A DNA stretch of 64,000 bases, taken from Sialis fuliginosa. Taxonomy: Eukaryota; Arthropoda; Insecta; Megaloptera; Sialidae. Below are positions 11,701 to 26,700 of the stretch, in pieces. The stretch covers positions 35,309,340-35,373,339 of the forward strand of contig OY540811.1 of assembly GCA_961205875.1 (NCBI GenBank), in the 5' to 3' direction. Within the stretch, counting starts at the first letter, position 1. Every line of letters begins with the position of its first letter. The position numbers and the translations under genes were made by a program. The notes beneath the pieces were generated by a model. That model saw only the letters and a program-made list of their open reading frames with translations. It made no database searches and was not told the origin of the DNA.

Positions 11701-14700
11701 TGACAATTTCAATCTAAATCTAAATTTATGCAAATGTCAAAATGACATTTAAAACGTCAAAGTGACATTTAAAACGCCAAAGTGACATTTAAAACGTCAA
11801 AATGACACTTAATCCAATCAAATGTCAATTTAGAAAAACAAAACACGAATTTTTAAAATTAATTTAGATAAATCTTTGTAAGGGAATATTTTACAACAAA
11901 CGTAGTAGACCCATATTATAGGAAATTTAATTCTCTACAAAAAATATTCTATAAAATTTTCTCGTAACATGTGTCGTTCTTGAGATATCTTGAAAAAAGA
12001 AATATTTTGGGGTGTCACCCCTCCCCCTTACACACGATTTTGATGATTTTGAAATGGGACCGTCCTCAAACCAAACCCAACCATCCGACCAAGTTTCAAT
12101 AATATCGGTTCAGTGGTTCATGAGTTACAAGGATTCAAGGGACAGACGGACGGACGGACACACGGACAGACAGACAGACACGGAACGAAAAGTGTTTGTC
12201 TTGACGTGAAACGGATAAATTTTAAAATTTTGAAATTGGAGAACTTTTTTTTTGTCTCAATCTGAAACGATCACATAGCTTCTCGTATCTTCGATATTAC
12301 GAGGAAGCAATACCACATATTATAGGTACTTTTGGGGAAAAATGTCATTTTCATAAAAATTTTCAAAAAAATAAACATATTTTTTTACTTTAATGAACAA
12401 TAACTCTGAACTGGAAACACGGCTAGCAATAACGCTAATACTGAAAAATACGTTAGTTAATTACCTATGAAACTGACTCATTGTCGTTGCTCTAGTTATA
12501 GTCCAGTAATTTTAGATATAAATGTACCTAATCTGGGAAAAAAAAGCAGATAGCTGAATTTTTGTATACACCTTCGTTACAGTGTTATAAATAACGTGTA
12601 AAAAGTCCCCAATGATATCAAGCCGGCGTTGCGAGAAAGTATGGCTATATATTTGCATACGGTATGACGCACTCTATGGCAATTGACTATTTGCATATTA
12701 CTATTTCTAAGTGAAAAAATTACAGGACAAAAATTAAAGAGTAGCAAATAATCTATAAGGTGTGTCATTCGGATATATTAAAAAAAAATTTTTATCAATT
12801 TTAATCACATTTAGTAGAACTGCAAACATAGCGATTTATGAAAAATTACCATTTTTGTTCAATTTTGTGTTCAAAATCTACACCTAAGCTTTTGTAAAGT
12901 TATTTAATGGTTCTACTAAAATAAGCTTTGGACATATTGAGTAGAAAAGAGTGAAAAAATGTGTTAAATTGACCTGCATCTAACAATAGGTACGTCAAAA
13001 ATTAAAAAATCGAAAAAAAAATTATTTTATTATAAAATGCACCCTTTTTAAAGTTGTATGTGTACTTATGTTCTAAATATGACTAAATAGTAAAATTATA
13101 AATATTTTTAGGCTAAAAACATGTTTTTTATTATTTTTTTGCTAAATTTCTATTCATATTACCGCAGGGTCTCTTGATAGCTCCTATTTCATATGCAAAC
13201 CATCAAAATAAGTAAAAATTAAAAAAATAGATTCGCCATTAAGTTTTGAATAATAAACAATAAATTATTTTTTACTTAATTTTATATTTTCCGTGTAATG
13301 GAAAGCCAAAATCAACGAATATTGGACGATAACAAGAAAATTGGTGTCCGTGCGATTCTTTTTTGTTTTATAAAACTGGGACCGAATAAGAGTTGAGAGT
13401 GGCGACACATCTGTTTTTGAAGAGGAGAGTTTGATGTACAATAATACCGAATTTCATGTTCCTATCTCGATGCAATCCTTATTTTATAAAACAAAAAAAG
13501 AATCGCGCGGACACCAATTTTGTAGTTATCGTCCAGTATTCGTTGATTTTGGCTTCCCATTACACGGAAAATATAAAATTTAGTAAAAAATAATTTATTG
13601 TTTATTATTCATAATTTTATGGCGAATCTATTTTTTAATTTTTTTTTAATTTGTAGGTTTGCATATGAAATAGGAGCTATCAAGAGACCCTGCGGTAATA
13701 TGAATAGAAATTTTTCTAGCAAAAAAATAATAAAAAACATGTTTTTAGCCTAAAAATATTTATAATTTTACTATTTAGTCATATTTATAACATAAGTACA
13801 CATACAACTTTAAAAAAGGTGCATTTTATAATAAAATAATTTTTTTTGCGATTTTTTAATTTTTGACGTACCTATTGTTAAATGCAGGTCAATTTAACAC
13901 ATTTTTTCTCTCTTTTCTACTCAATATGTCCAAAGCTTATTTTAGTAGAACCATTAAATAACTTTACAAAAGCTTAGGTGTAGATTTTGAACACAAAATT
14001 GAACAAAAATGGTAATTTTTCATAAATCGCTATGTTTGCAGTTCTACTAAATGTGATTAAAATTGATAAATATTTTTTTAAATATATCCGAATGACACAC
14101 CTTATAGATTATTTGCTACTCTTTAATTTTTGTCCTGTAATTTTTTCACTTAGAAATAGTCATATGCAAATAGTCAATTGCCATAGAGTGCGTCATACCG
14201 TATGCAAATATATAGCGATACTTTCTCCGCGCTCTACCACGAGAACGGTTGTTTTAAAAAAAAATGGAAAGAGCCTTTTTTCTTAAGAATTTAATAATAC
14301 ACCGTTTATATAATAACCCTTATTGACCTCTGAGTCATAGGAAGCGAGATATTCGCGAATAACCGTTTTTCGTCACTTTAGACCTTCAATATCTCGCAAC
14401 GCCGGCTTGATATCGTTGGGGACTTTTTACACGTTATTTATAACACTGTAACGAAGGTGTATACAAAAATTCAGCTATCTGCTATTTTTTTCGCAGTTGA
14501 AATCTAAAATTACTGGACTATTACGTTACTTTGGAAGTTATGAGATAATCTTTGTTTGTATGTATGTACTTACTACTCTGAAGGAAGTTTTTAAACACCT
14601 GTAGCTCAGAGGGTGTTGAAGATAGACCCCATCTTAACGTACATTTTTTTACTCACAATGAGCTAAGGAATCAGCTCTTAAAATATCTGTATCCCAAACC

Positions 14701-17700
14701 GGACCAACCTGTATATATATATACCGGGTGTTCCAGACCACCCGTCCCCTATGTTTTACGCCCAAACTATTGAAGATAGAGTTTTATGATAAAAAATTTA
14801 CTGTATATATCGACCCTAAAGAATTTCAGGAAAATATTTTCAACCCCCTAAAACTCCTCTTTGGGGGGGTAGTTTGAGGGGTACATGCCCGTTTCTCAGC
14901 AAAATCAAATGGAACGGTATATCAAAAAGTAGATAATTTTAAAGATCATAAAAAAGTAAGAAACTTTTGTAGAAAAAATTTTTTCATACATTCAATTGTT
15001 TAGAAAATATGGCGACTTGATCCAAAATTTTAGGGTTTTACTAAAATTGCTCTAGTTTCGTTAAATATTAATGAAATTTTATTTTTAAAATTTGTTTTGA
15101 AAGTAGAAATAACGAACTTTCTAATGATGTATGATTATTTGAGATTTGGATAATTTAAAGTGTCATACGCGACATATCAAAAATTCAAAACTTCAATTGG
15201 GGATAATTCAAAAATTTTAAATGGAATGGTATATCAATTAGTACTTTATCTTAAAAAATATATTTAAATTAACAACTTTTGTTAAGAAAATTTTTAATTT
15301 TATTTAAAAAAAAAAAAAAAAAATTATAATTTTAAATTTAAAATTTTCTTAACAAAAGTTGTTAATTTAAATATATTTTTTAAGATAAAGTACTAATTGA
15401 TATACCATTCCATTTAAAATTTTTGAATTATCCCCAATTGAAGTTTTGAATTTTTGATATGTCGCGTATGACACTTTAAATTATCCAAATCTCAAATAAT
15501 CATACATCATTAGAAAGTTCGTTATTTCTACTTTCAAAACAAATTTTAAAAATAAAATTTCATTAATATTTAACGAAACTAGAGCAATTTTAGTAAAACC
15601 CTAAAATTTTGGATCAAGTCGCCATATTTTCTAAACAATTGAATGTATGAAAAAATTTTTTCTACAAAAGTTTCTTACTTTTTTATGATCTTTAAAATTA
15701 TCTACTTTTTGATATACCGTTCCATTTGATTTTGCTGAGAAACGGGCTTGTACCCCTCAAACTACCCCCCAAAGAGGAGTTTTAGGGGGTTGAAAATATT
15801 TTCCTGAAATTCTTTAGGGTCGATATATACAGTAAATTTTTTATCATAAAACTCTATCTTCAATCAGAGTTGGGCAAAATTCAATCGTGATTGCGAATAA
15901 ATCGCAGTTCTTATTCGCAACTAACGAATAAAAATATAGTTATTCGTAATCGCGAGTACTCACGAATAACGATTGATTAGTTTTTATTCGTAAGATCTTC
16001 GAATAACGAATAATCATTCAGATTATTCTAACTAAAAAATTACGAATGAACTATTACTACCTGTACTTTGGCGTAATAATATAATTATGATGCATGATGG
16101 AGGTTATTGTCACTTCTTGAATTAAAAAGTCCAGACACGTTTTTAGTGATATTTTAGACCCCCGTGTATTAAATTAATTAATAAACTCACAACTCGCCCC
16201 CTGTCACAGATGAAGGGTTGCAACTGGTTCCATTCGATCCGGCGGGAAAAATACTTCGGGATTCTAGGGGATTGGGGGGCAAAACAACCCTCTATCTAGC
16301 ACAGGAGTCGAGATATTTACGATTTTATGTAATGAATACCATAAGTAGCGAAACAGAGAAAATTTCAATATTTACAATAAATACAGCATATAAACATAAA
16401 ATATTATTACTAAATTTAATAAAATAAAATAAAAGTACAGACACGTATTTAGTGATATTTTAGGCCCGTATTGTTAAAATAACAAAAACACATATACTAA
16501 ATAGAAACCTTGCTTATAATTTAATTAATTTAAAAAATATTGTACAGAAGCCTATTAGTGATATTTGAGGCCCGTGTATTAAATTAATTAATAAACTCAC
16601 AACTCGCCCCCTGTCACAGATGAAGAGTTGCAACTGGTTTCATTCGATCCGGCGGGAAAAATACTTCGGGATTCTAGGGGTTTGGGGGGCAAAACAACCC
16701 TTTATCTAGCACAGGAGTCGAGATATTTACGATTTTCTGTAATGAATACCATAAGTAGCGAAACAGAAAATTTCAATATTTACAATAAATACAGCATAGA
16801 AACATAACATATTATTATTTAGTATATGTGTATTTGTTATTTTAACAATACGGGCCTAAAATATCACTAAATACGTGTCTGTAATATTTTTTCATTTTAT
16901 TAAATTTAATAATAATATCTATAATTTCTATGCTGTATTTATTGTAAATATTGAACTACTTATGGTATCCATTACAAAAAATCGTAAATATCTCAACTCC
17001 TGTGCTAGATAGCGGATTGTTTTGCCCCCCAATCCCCTAGAATCCCGAAGTATTTTTCCCGCCGGATCGAATGAAACCAGTTGCAACTCTTCATCTGTGA
17101 CAGGGGGTGAATTGTGAGTTTATTAATTAATTTAATACACGGGCCTCAAATATCACTCAATACGCTTCTGTACAATTTTTTTTAAATTAATTAAATTATA
17201 AGCAAGGTTTCTATTTAGTATATGTGTATTTGTTTTTTTAACAATACGGGCCTAAAATATCACTAAATACGTGTCTGTACTTTTTTTTCATTTTATTAAA
17301 TTTAATAATAATATCTTGTTTATATGCTGTATTTATTGTAAATATTGAAATTTTCTGTTTCGCTACTTATGGTATTCATTACAGAAAATCGTAAATATCT
17401 TGACTCCTGTGCAAGATAGAGGGTTGTTTTGCCCCCCAAGCCCCTAGAATCCCGAAGTATTTTTACCGCCGGATTGAATGAAACCAGTTGCAACCCCTCA
17501 TCGGTGACCGGGGGCGAGTTATGAGTTTAATAATTAATTTAATACACGGGCCTCAAATATCACTCAATACGCTTCTGTACAATTTTTTTTAAATTAATTA
17601 AATTATAAGCAAGGTTTCTATTTAGTATATGTGTATTTGTTATTTTAACAATACGGGCCTAAAATATCACTAAATACGTGTCTGTACTTTTTTTTCATTT

Positions 17701-20700
17701 TATTAAATTTAATAATAATATCTTATGTTTATACCTATGCTGTATTTATTGTAAATATTGAAATTTTCTCTGTTTCGCTACTTATGGTATTCATTACAGA
17801 AAATCGTAAATATCTCGACTCCTGTGCTAGATAGAGGGTTGTTTTACCCCCCAATCTCCTAGAATCCCAAAGTATTTTTCCCACCGGATCGAATGAAACC
17901 AGTTGCAACCCTTCATCTGTGACAGGGGGCGAGTTGTGAGTTTATTAATTAATTTAATACACGGGCCTCAAATATCACTCAATACTCTTCTGTACAATTT
18001 TTTTTTAATTTATTAAATTATAAGCAAGGTTTCTATTTAGTATATGTGTATTATTTGTTATTTTAACAATACGGGTCTAAAATATCACTAAATACGTGTA
18101 TGGACTTAAAAAAAAATTAATTCAAGAAGTGACAATAACCCCCATCATGCATCATAATTATATTATTACGCCAAAGTACAGGTAGTAATAGTTCATTCGT
18201 AATTTTTTAGTTAGAATAATCTGAAACTAACGAATGATTATTCGTTATTCGAAGATCTTACGAATAAAAACTAATCAATCGTTATTCGTGAGTACTCGTG
18301 ATTACGAATAACTATATTTTTATTCGTTAGTTGCGAATAATGTGCGGTTTATTCGTTATTCGTCAATTTTTCAATCGACTAAAAAAATTAATCGTCTGAT
18401 GCCCAACTCTGTCTTCAATAGTTTGGGCGTAAACATAGTGGACGGGTGGTCTGGAACACCCGGTATACTTAAAAATATATTTATTACAGCTGTCATTTAT
18501 AATAGAACTGATGATGCGGTTCACAGTATGGACAATAATGGACATTTACAGTGTGGAATGTCTACTGTATTTTTTTGCGTTGTCTCTCTCTACATATATA
18601 TTTATGAAAAAAAAAAATATATATATATATACTATTACATATGTATGAGCATTTCCAGTACCTAGTTTTTTTAAAAACAGGGCGCACGTATGTCACCGAT
18701 TTTGCTCCTATTTTTTTTTCTCAAAGTACATATCAAAAAAACACGTTTCCCAAAATCTTTTCTCCCCGCCCCCTTTTTTGGCCGAATTACGATTTTTTAA
18801 ACTTTTGAAATCGAGCGAAATTAGACTTTTTTCGATAGTACCTTATTTTTCAAAATGTCCCTTATTATGCATGTTATAGGGCTCATTTTCTTTGTTTTTT
18901 GTTGATCTTTCATTTGAAATCGGTTTCAGACCAGAATATTCAATTTTGGCCGAATGCGGTACCAAAACATTTAGTTTGATTTTTTGTAAAAATAGTCGAT
19001 TTTGAAATTGCCGCCAAATATTTTGGTTTCAACCAAAATACTTCCGGTATAGGTCATTTTATTCTATTTTTTATGTAGTTTCCAAATATTTATACATTTT
19101 TTAATTTGGTCAAAAACTTTTAAAGTTTGTAGGTTTTGTAATTAATCTAAAAAAATTAAACATATATAGATTTGTAGGGAATTTCATAACGAATTAAGTG
19201 GTATATTTTTCATTCGATTATCAGGGGCCCCGATATTTCAGAAACACTGAAAATTCCTGTAAATTCTTAACTTTAATACACGAGTAATTAGGTGTTTTAT
19301 AAAAATTATATCTCACTTAGGAGCTCAATATGAAAAAATGTTTTTTGAGGGTTGTTTTAAGGGTAAAGAATGGAAACATTTGCCAAAATTTGATGCAATT
19401 TGGAGTATAGAGAAAAAAGTATTAATGGTGTGAATATAGCGTTTTTTGGAAAATAAGACATCTAAAAACAAGGTTAACTTAAAAAATTTATGACCAAATT
19501 AATAAATGTATAAATATTTGGAAACTACATAAAAAATAGAATAAAATGACCTATACCGGAAGTATTTTGGTTGAGACCAAAATATTTGGCGGCAATTTCA
19601 AAATCGACTATTTTTACGAAAAATCAAACATAATGTTTTGGTACCGCATTCGGCCAAAATTGAATATTCGGGTCTGAAACCGATTTCAAATGAAAGATCA
19701 ACAAAAAACAAAGAAAATGAGCCCTATAACATGCATAATAAGGGACATTTTGAAAAATAAGGTACTATCGAAAAAAGTCTAATTTCGCTCGATTTCAAAA
19801 GTTTAAAAAATCGTAATTCGGCCAAAAAAGGGGGCGGGGAGAAAAGATTTTGGGAAACGTGTTTTTTTGATATGTACTTTGAGAAAAAAAAATAGAAGCA
19901 AAATCGGTGACATACGTGCGCCCTGTTTTTTAAAAAACTACTGGAAATGCTCATACCATATACTTCTGTATTTAGTTATTCATACAATATGTATTAATTT
20001 ATATGAAAAAATTGTCTAAAAAAATGTTTTTAATTTTTTTTTCAAAACTGCCCAATGGATTTTTAAAAATTTTTATAGAAAAACACTCGGAACACATCCA
20101 AGAACAACCCCAATGAAAAAAATTCGGCTGCAAAAACATTTTATTTAAAGTCGTCATTTGAACACCGTGATTAGTAAAGTACTTGCAACAGTAATAGAAC
20201 TGGCTGTAAATCTAAGAGGACACGTATTAAGTGATATATGTACATAAACTTTTTTTCTTACCTTTAATCAAAGAACAGGAATGTCAATTTATTTTGTGTA
20301 ATTTGAAGCATCCGTATTAAGTAAAATTCTGCATGCTTTCTTTTGCATCGATATTGCTCGTAAACGGTTTATCCTTTGATAAATGAGCAAAGTATATTTT
20401 TGTGTATTTTGTGTCATACAATCTTATTCAAATTTTTAACTCATGAAAAAATTGAAGAACAAAAAATATTGGATAAAAATCGACGGTCCTCCTTGGTCAA
20501 AATTACTATTAATTGATACTAGATATCGATAATACTTATTAATACTTAACCCTGTATCAAAATTCATAATTGTAGCACAATGGGTTCTCAAGATATTAAA
20601 TAAAAACTAATTTTGAGTAAAATCTTTGGAGGGCTGTAGTTCCCTCATGAAAAATTTCCGGACACATGTTCATATAATGTTTTTTGCTTAAAATATTTTT

Positions 20701-23700
20701 CTCAATGTAGTGTTCAAGTTTGGCACGACAGTGCTGAATCATCCTGTATTATAGGTATAGATTTTATGGTGGTGAATTCAGTTCTTTTAACTGAGGCAAA
20801 AGATAAAATAATTTTTTTTATCCATTTGTCACCCATTCTATTTGAGATAGGTATACCTTCTTTTAAAAAAGAGTACCCGGAATTTTTAAATTAGAATAGT
20901 CCCCGCCTGATGAAATACACATACGCACGTGGTCTTCAAACTTTGTCGAGTCACGGAACCCTTAGAATTATAAAAATAGAAAAATATATCTTAAAATAAT
21001 ATTAAAAATCATCACGCTCCAATACAGGATAGTATCGAAGAATATTTTACTGGAGCGTGATCGGACAAGGCATGGTTGTAGTGTTGTACCTATAGTGTCA
21101 ATAGGAATTTCAGTTGAATACCATAAGATTTGATTGGAATGAGACCGGACCAAGACCATCTCGATAGTCTGGATCGACTTTAAAGCAAGTTTTCAAACGG
21201 GTTAAGCTAACCCAGTTAGAGTTTGCAATCGCGCAGACTTTTTTTCTCGCGGGAGTTTTGCGGGAAATCCTCAAATCCCGCAGTTTTTCCAAAAATTTTG
21301 TTATTCTTGCTTAAAGTTACTATTATTTAGTTAACATGACAATTAACTAATGAAAAATATTTTCATAGTGGTAACATATGATACGTAAACGTAACTCGTT
21401 CCGTATAGACCGATGTAAAATCCATAAAATACACCTGTAAGTAGGAGGTTGTCTAATCTGTTAGGTACAAGGACAAGATGCTTCTAACTAATTTTGTCTT
21501 TTTGTTCGATTATCCATTTCAATTTTTTTAACTCCTTCGTTGCGTATAAATTAGCCCTTGTTTTATACGTAGGTCACCTTTTACGCCGCGCCGGTATATA
21601 CGGTATGTCACGCAAACTAAACCACTAAATATCATTATTTACGGTTGTATTTTAGGGACAATACTGTTAAAAAAATATCGTGTAGATTGAATTTTGTGTA
21701 TTAAATTTTTATGGTTAACTTTCATTTAATCTGCATTTCTTCTTCTAAATTTTTGTATTTTTTATGTATTTTTTTTGTAATCTGGGGGCTGTTCAAGCTT
21801 CTTTCGTCGCCAAAGTCGCACTCAGTGTAACCACTTAACTAATCGTGAACAAGAGATATAATTTACTTCACTAGTTTCATATTCAGTCATCTCAATTTTT
21901 TTCAAACGAAACCTATTTATTTATTTTTAAATTCGTATTTTGCAGAAAAAAAGAAACAACTTTTGTCTGAAAAAATTTATAAAAATTTAAATTTTAACAT
22001 TTTTTTTTATTTTGTTGCATTAAAAAAAATTATTTTTGATTGAAAAAATTATGAAATTATAAAAAAATTATTTTTTTAAACTGCATTTTTTCTCAAACAT
22101 CTAAGATAATAATTTTAAAAAAATTTTGATGTAAAAAAAAAAAATTACGTTAAAATTAAAGTTTTTTAAAAAAAATTTCAGACAAAAATTATTTATAATT
22201 TTCTGCAAAATACAAATCTGTAAAAAAATAACTAAGTTTCCATTAAAAAAAAATTGGTTGACCCCAAAATGACCTTAAAACCTCCACTCAAGGTCAAAAT
22301 TATTACCTTCATTAGGTTTGCCCAACTAAATCCTAAAACTTTTGTACCCAACATTTTCCGTAAAAAGGTTTAGTTTTCCAGCCATTATTGTGATAAATTA
22401 ACAACATTATCAATACTGAAGTGGACTTAGGCCACTTTCAAAATAAAGTTTTTAACTTTAAATTAAGTGTGAAAATTAACGTGTTCAAAAAAATTTTTTC
22501 CTTTGAATATAACAAACAACAGACAATCAAAAATTGTTTTTTTATGATAGATTACTTCTAATTCTACACGTTACTACAGTTAACTAAAAAAAAGTGGAAA
22601 ATGGACTTAGGCCACTTTCAAAATAAACGCCTCATATATAAATAATTTTAATAAAAACTTTAGGCATGGGACATTTTTTAAATTTATGTACTTCTAAACC
22701 CATTTCATAAGGTTCTACTAATCATTCCAACCCTATATTTTATATGTCACTTTAAATGCATTTTATTTGATTAAATATTTTTTGCTATCTAAAATATAAT
22801 TAATTTTATACATGTTTCAAAAATTTCCTTAATACAGACCTGACGTGGCTGCTTTTTAGGTTAATAAATAAAATTATTAATTATATGAAAACAAAATTCA
22901 AGAAAAAAAATTGTTTATGAAAAAAGATTTTAACGTCAATTTCTTGGGGGGGAGGGGTACACAGTATTATTATTTTGTCTTATATAAGGGAAAAGGGAGT
23001 CCAAAAAAATTGAGCCCCCTCAATATTTTTAAGAAGTCGGCGCCCCTGCATATATGCAATACATATGCATATAATTCAGTGATATGTGTCTTTATGAATC
23101 ATATATAATTTCATCCTGCATACATAAAAAATTGTTTATATTAACCTGATAATAATAACAAGGCAGGCATTGTTTTAGTTTAATAATAAAATATATCACC
23201 CCCACCCTTATAATATTATATACATATCTGCTATAAGAATCGCGTTTTTTATTCATGGTAATTATTGTACTAAAGTAGTTCTGCAAATGAAATTGTTCCT
23301 GGTTTTATTGACACCATATTTCAACTAGTAAGTATAAATACAGTGCGTTCACGATGAAAGGAACAAATTCGTTTATAATTCAGGTAATTATTTTGTGGAA
23401 AAACGCTCGGACCCGTCGATTAGTATTTTTAGTTGCGGATTTTTTGACATAAGAAAATTGTATACAGGGTGTCTCAGGAAAAACATATGCAGTCATCATT
23501 GATTTTTTTAAATGGAACACCCTATATATTATACCATTTTTGAATTGTGCGATAAATTCTGAACACTTTTTGTACAGTATATCATATCTCTAAAATCAGT
23601 GGTTTTTGGAATAATGACGTTTGAAAATTGACATTTTGAAATACACACAAGTCAAATAAAATGTTTAAATTGAAAAAATAAACTTTGAACATTTTTTTAA

Positions 23701-26700
23701 AAGCCAACAAAAACATCCTGGTATTGCAAAAAAAAAGAAAAAAAGAAGAAAAAAAAAGAAAAAAAAGAAAAACAAAAAGTTCAATGTTTTTTCTTTTTTT
23801 TCTTCTTTTTTTCTTTTTTTCGCAATACCAGGATGTTTTTGTTGGCTTTTAAAAAAATGTTCAAAGTTTATTTTTTCAATTTAAACATTTTATTTGACTT
23901 GTGTGTATTTCAAAATGTCAATTTTCAAACGTCATTATTCCAAAAACCACTGATTTTAGAGATATGATATACTGTACAAAAAGTGTTCAGAATTTATCGC
24001 ACAATTCAAAAATGGTATAATATATAGGGTGTTCCATTTAAAAAAATCAATGATGACTGCATATGTTCTTCTTCAGACACCCTGTATACAATTTTCTTAT
24101 GTCAAAAAATCCGGAACTAAAAATACAAATCGACGGGTCCGAGCGTTTTTCCACAAAATAATTACCTGAATTTTAAACGAATTTGTTCCTTTCATCGTGA
24201 ACGCACTGTATATATTTTTTAGTATTATAAATACCTACTATTAATTCTCTATATTTTTCAGAATGGATTCAAAGTGCTATATTGTTTTGGAAACGATTGG
24301 AACACAGACAGAATCGCAGGTTCCGATGTTCGGGAATAGGGCTAGTATTACATATGCACATGCAACCAACCAACCACCAGCAGATTCATTCAGGGATGGT
24401 TCGACGGTTCCACAAAAACATCCGCTCATAAGTTTGGTAGAATTACCACAGAAAATAGAGATAAAAGATTTTTTTAATTCGGGGATGCCTAAATAAGTTA
24501 GTTCTTAGCCTTGTGAATATTAATGATATTACAATTTTGTTTATATTTCTAAAGATATAAATATATTAATTTATTTTTACTAATGTAATAAAAAATGTCG
24601 ATTTCAATTTTTACATATAAATTTAAAAATAAATAATTATTTAATTAAAATTATGTATTTGCAATGCATATATTATTATTAAATTAAGGATTAAATATAT
24701 AATTTCATGGCAAAGTTTGAATTTACATATGTGGATGATTAACAAATTATGTATTGTCAACACTGGATCTGCGGGGACCATGGCGAAATTCATTTTTTGA
24801 CTGTCTTCTCAAGAGTTTCCAAACTACAACCAATCTGCAAAATTCGATATGGAATCAGTCTACTGGACTATCAATTATTAATCCAAAAGTGAGGCCGGCA
24901 AAATCAGAAAATTGTAAAGATATCTGATTGTAATTATTATGTAAAACTAATAAATCGTTTCTATTAATACAAATTGAGAGTTTTATTTATTCATATTACA
25001 GATTTTCTTAATGCATTCTGTCAATTATTAATCCAAAAATGAGGATGCACAAAATCTCCAAACTGTGAAAATATATCTCATTGTAATTATAATGTAAAAC
25101 TATTTCAATAAATCGTTTCTACTAATATAAATTGATAAATTGAAAAACTATATGGTACGAGAAACTTAGGTTTTATCTTTCGTTGTATTTTTGTTACAAA
25201 CAAATGTATTATTAATTATTAAATTAAGTAAATTATTTTTCTTGATATGGTTTTATACAGGGTAGGTCAATAGTGCGTCCGGCTTTCCTAGCGCACTTCC
25301 CGTAGGAGATAGAAAAAAAAGTTTGGTACATAATATTATTGGTTTGAAAAGATCAACGTCGTAAAATTATTTTCAACAATACAGGGTGTCCAATTTTTGC
25401 GATAAAACAAAAGCAAAGATTTTTTTAAATTAAATAACCTGTAACGTTTTATGTCCTCCGATGTCATTTTTAAACCTCTACCTTTGGTGAATTTGCTACG
25501 AGAAAGCTCTGTGCATTTACTTGGCAAATGTTTCTTCATACGATTTGCTAAGTTCATATCAGTTAAAATTCAACAACCAACTATTTCAAAGTAATTATTT
25601 TAAAGTCATCGTAAAATACATACAACAGTAACAGTAAAATGGCAGCTTACAATTATAATTCAACGTTTATATAAACTTTACGATATTAAATGATACTTTA
25701 AGGTTGTGATTTAACTTTGTTTTTTGATTTCCATCTGAATATACAGATGTTGGTAGTTGGCTAAAATATCGAGTCCAAATTCATATAGTTAACTGCAACA
25801 GATTCATCAGAATACAAACATCTAATGTCAAAAATTCTGAGTTCTCGTATTGTGGACACAGGACTTAAGTTTGGTATAAGCAGGGTATGAGTGTAAAGTT
25901 GGTGTAAATGCAGAGTAGAAACAACAAATTCTTCTAGTGTAAATCTGGTATGAACCTGACAGTAATTTTAGGTCAGGGTATCTTTGGTATAATAGTTTAA
26001 ATTAGTCCAAAATACAAAGTGTAAGTACTAGGGTGTTTTTTATTTATTTTTACTTTTATTTTTTTGGTCCCATTGGCCTATGTTTTAGCTTTGGATCAAA
26101 AGTTAATTGTGCCAAAATTTTAGACTTGTAGATCAAACCTGTGAATGGCGCAAACCCAGTCTTTTTCATATTTGATTAACATGGGAAAAATTATTTTTTC
26201 ACTTATGCATGAATAGCTCATTGAAAAAAAAAATTTTTTTATTTCTTACAGCAGCATATTATAGAGAATTAAGTTTCCTACGAGTTATTCACGCGTAAGT
26301 AAAAAAGTAATTTTTCCCATGTTAATCAAACTTAAACGGTTTGATCTATGAGTATGAAATTTTGGGACAGTTAATTTTTTATCCAAAGCTAAAACATAGG
26401 CCAATGGGGCCGATAAAATAAAAATAATTTTTTTTTTAAAACACCCTAGTAAGTACACAGGTCTACTCAGTGGCGTAATTACCATGGGGCCATGGGGGCC
26501 ATGGCCTAGGGCGGCAGGCTGAGAGGGGCGGTAGATTATTTAGTTTTTTAGATGTATATATAAAAAAAATAGGGAGACAAAAAATGAGTAACGCGACTAA
26601 AAAAAAAAGGTCTTCAAGTTTTTATTTACTTATCTTCCAAACTTTTTATTTAATAAAATTAGAAATTTCCCTCGACGTGACAAAAAAATAAGGTCATTTG

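Larger units (their letters stand above)
14724..18463. mobile_element. Palindromic Tc1/mariner-like element (CCGGGTGTTCC) interrupted by a hAT element
   Basis: Ends CCGGGTGTTCCAGACC and its complement, flanked by TA. Left arm 14724-15305 and right arm 15325-15864 plus 18420-18463 are near-exact complements around an A-rich axis at about 15310. The hAT-like insertion (15865-18411) splits the right arm. Without it the element is about 1.19 kb. No ORF is visible. Confidence 0.9.

Noticed and set aside
16130-18095. CRISPR-like or satellite interpretation of the repeated units
   Set aside because: Units are about 410 bp, occur in both orientations and lie inside a hAT-like element with a target duplication; the genes nearby are eukaryotic.
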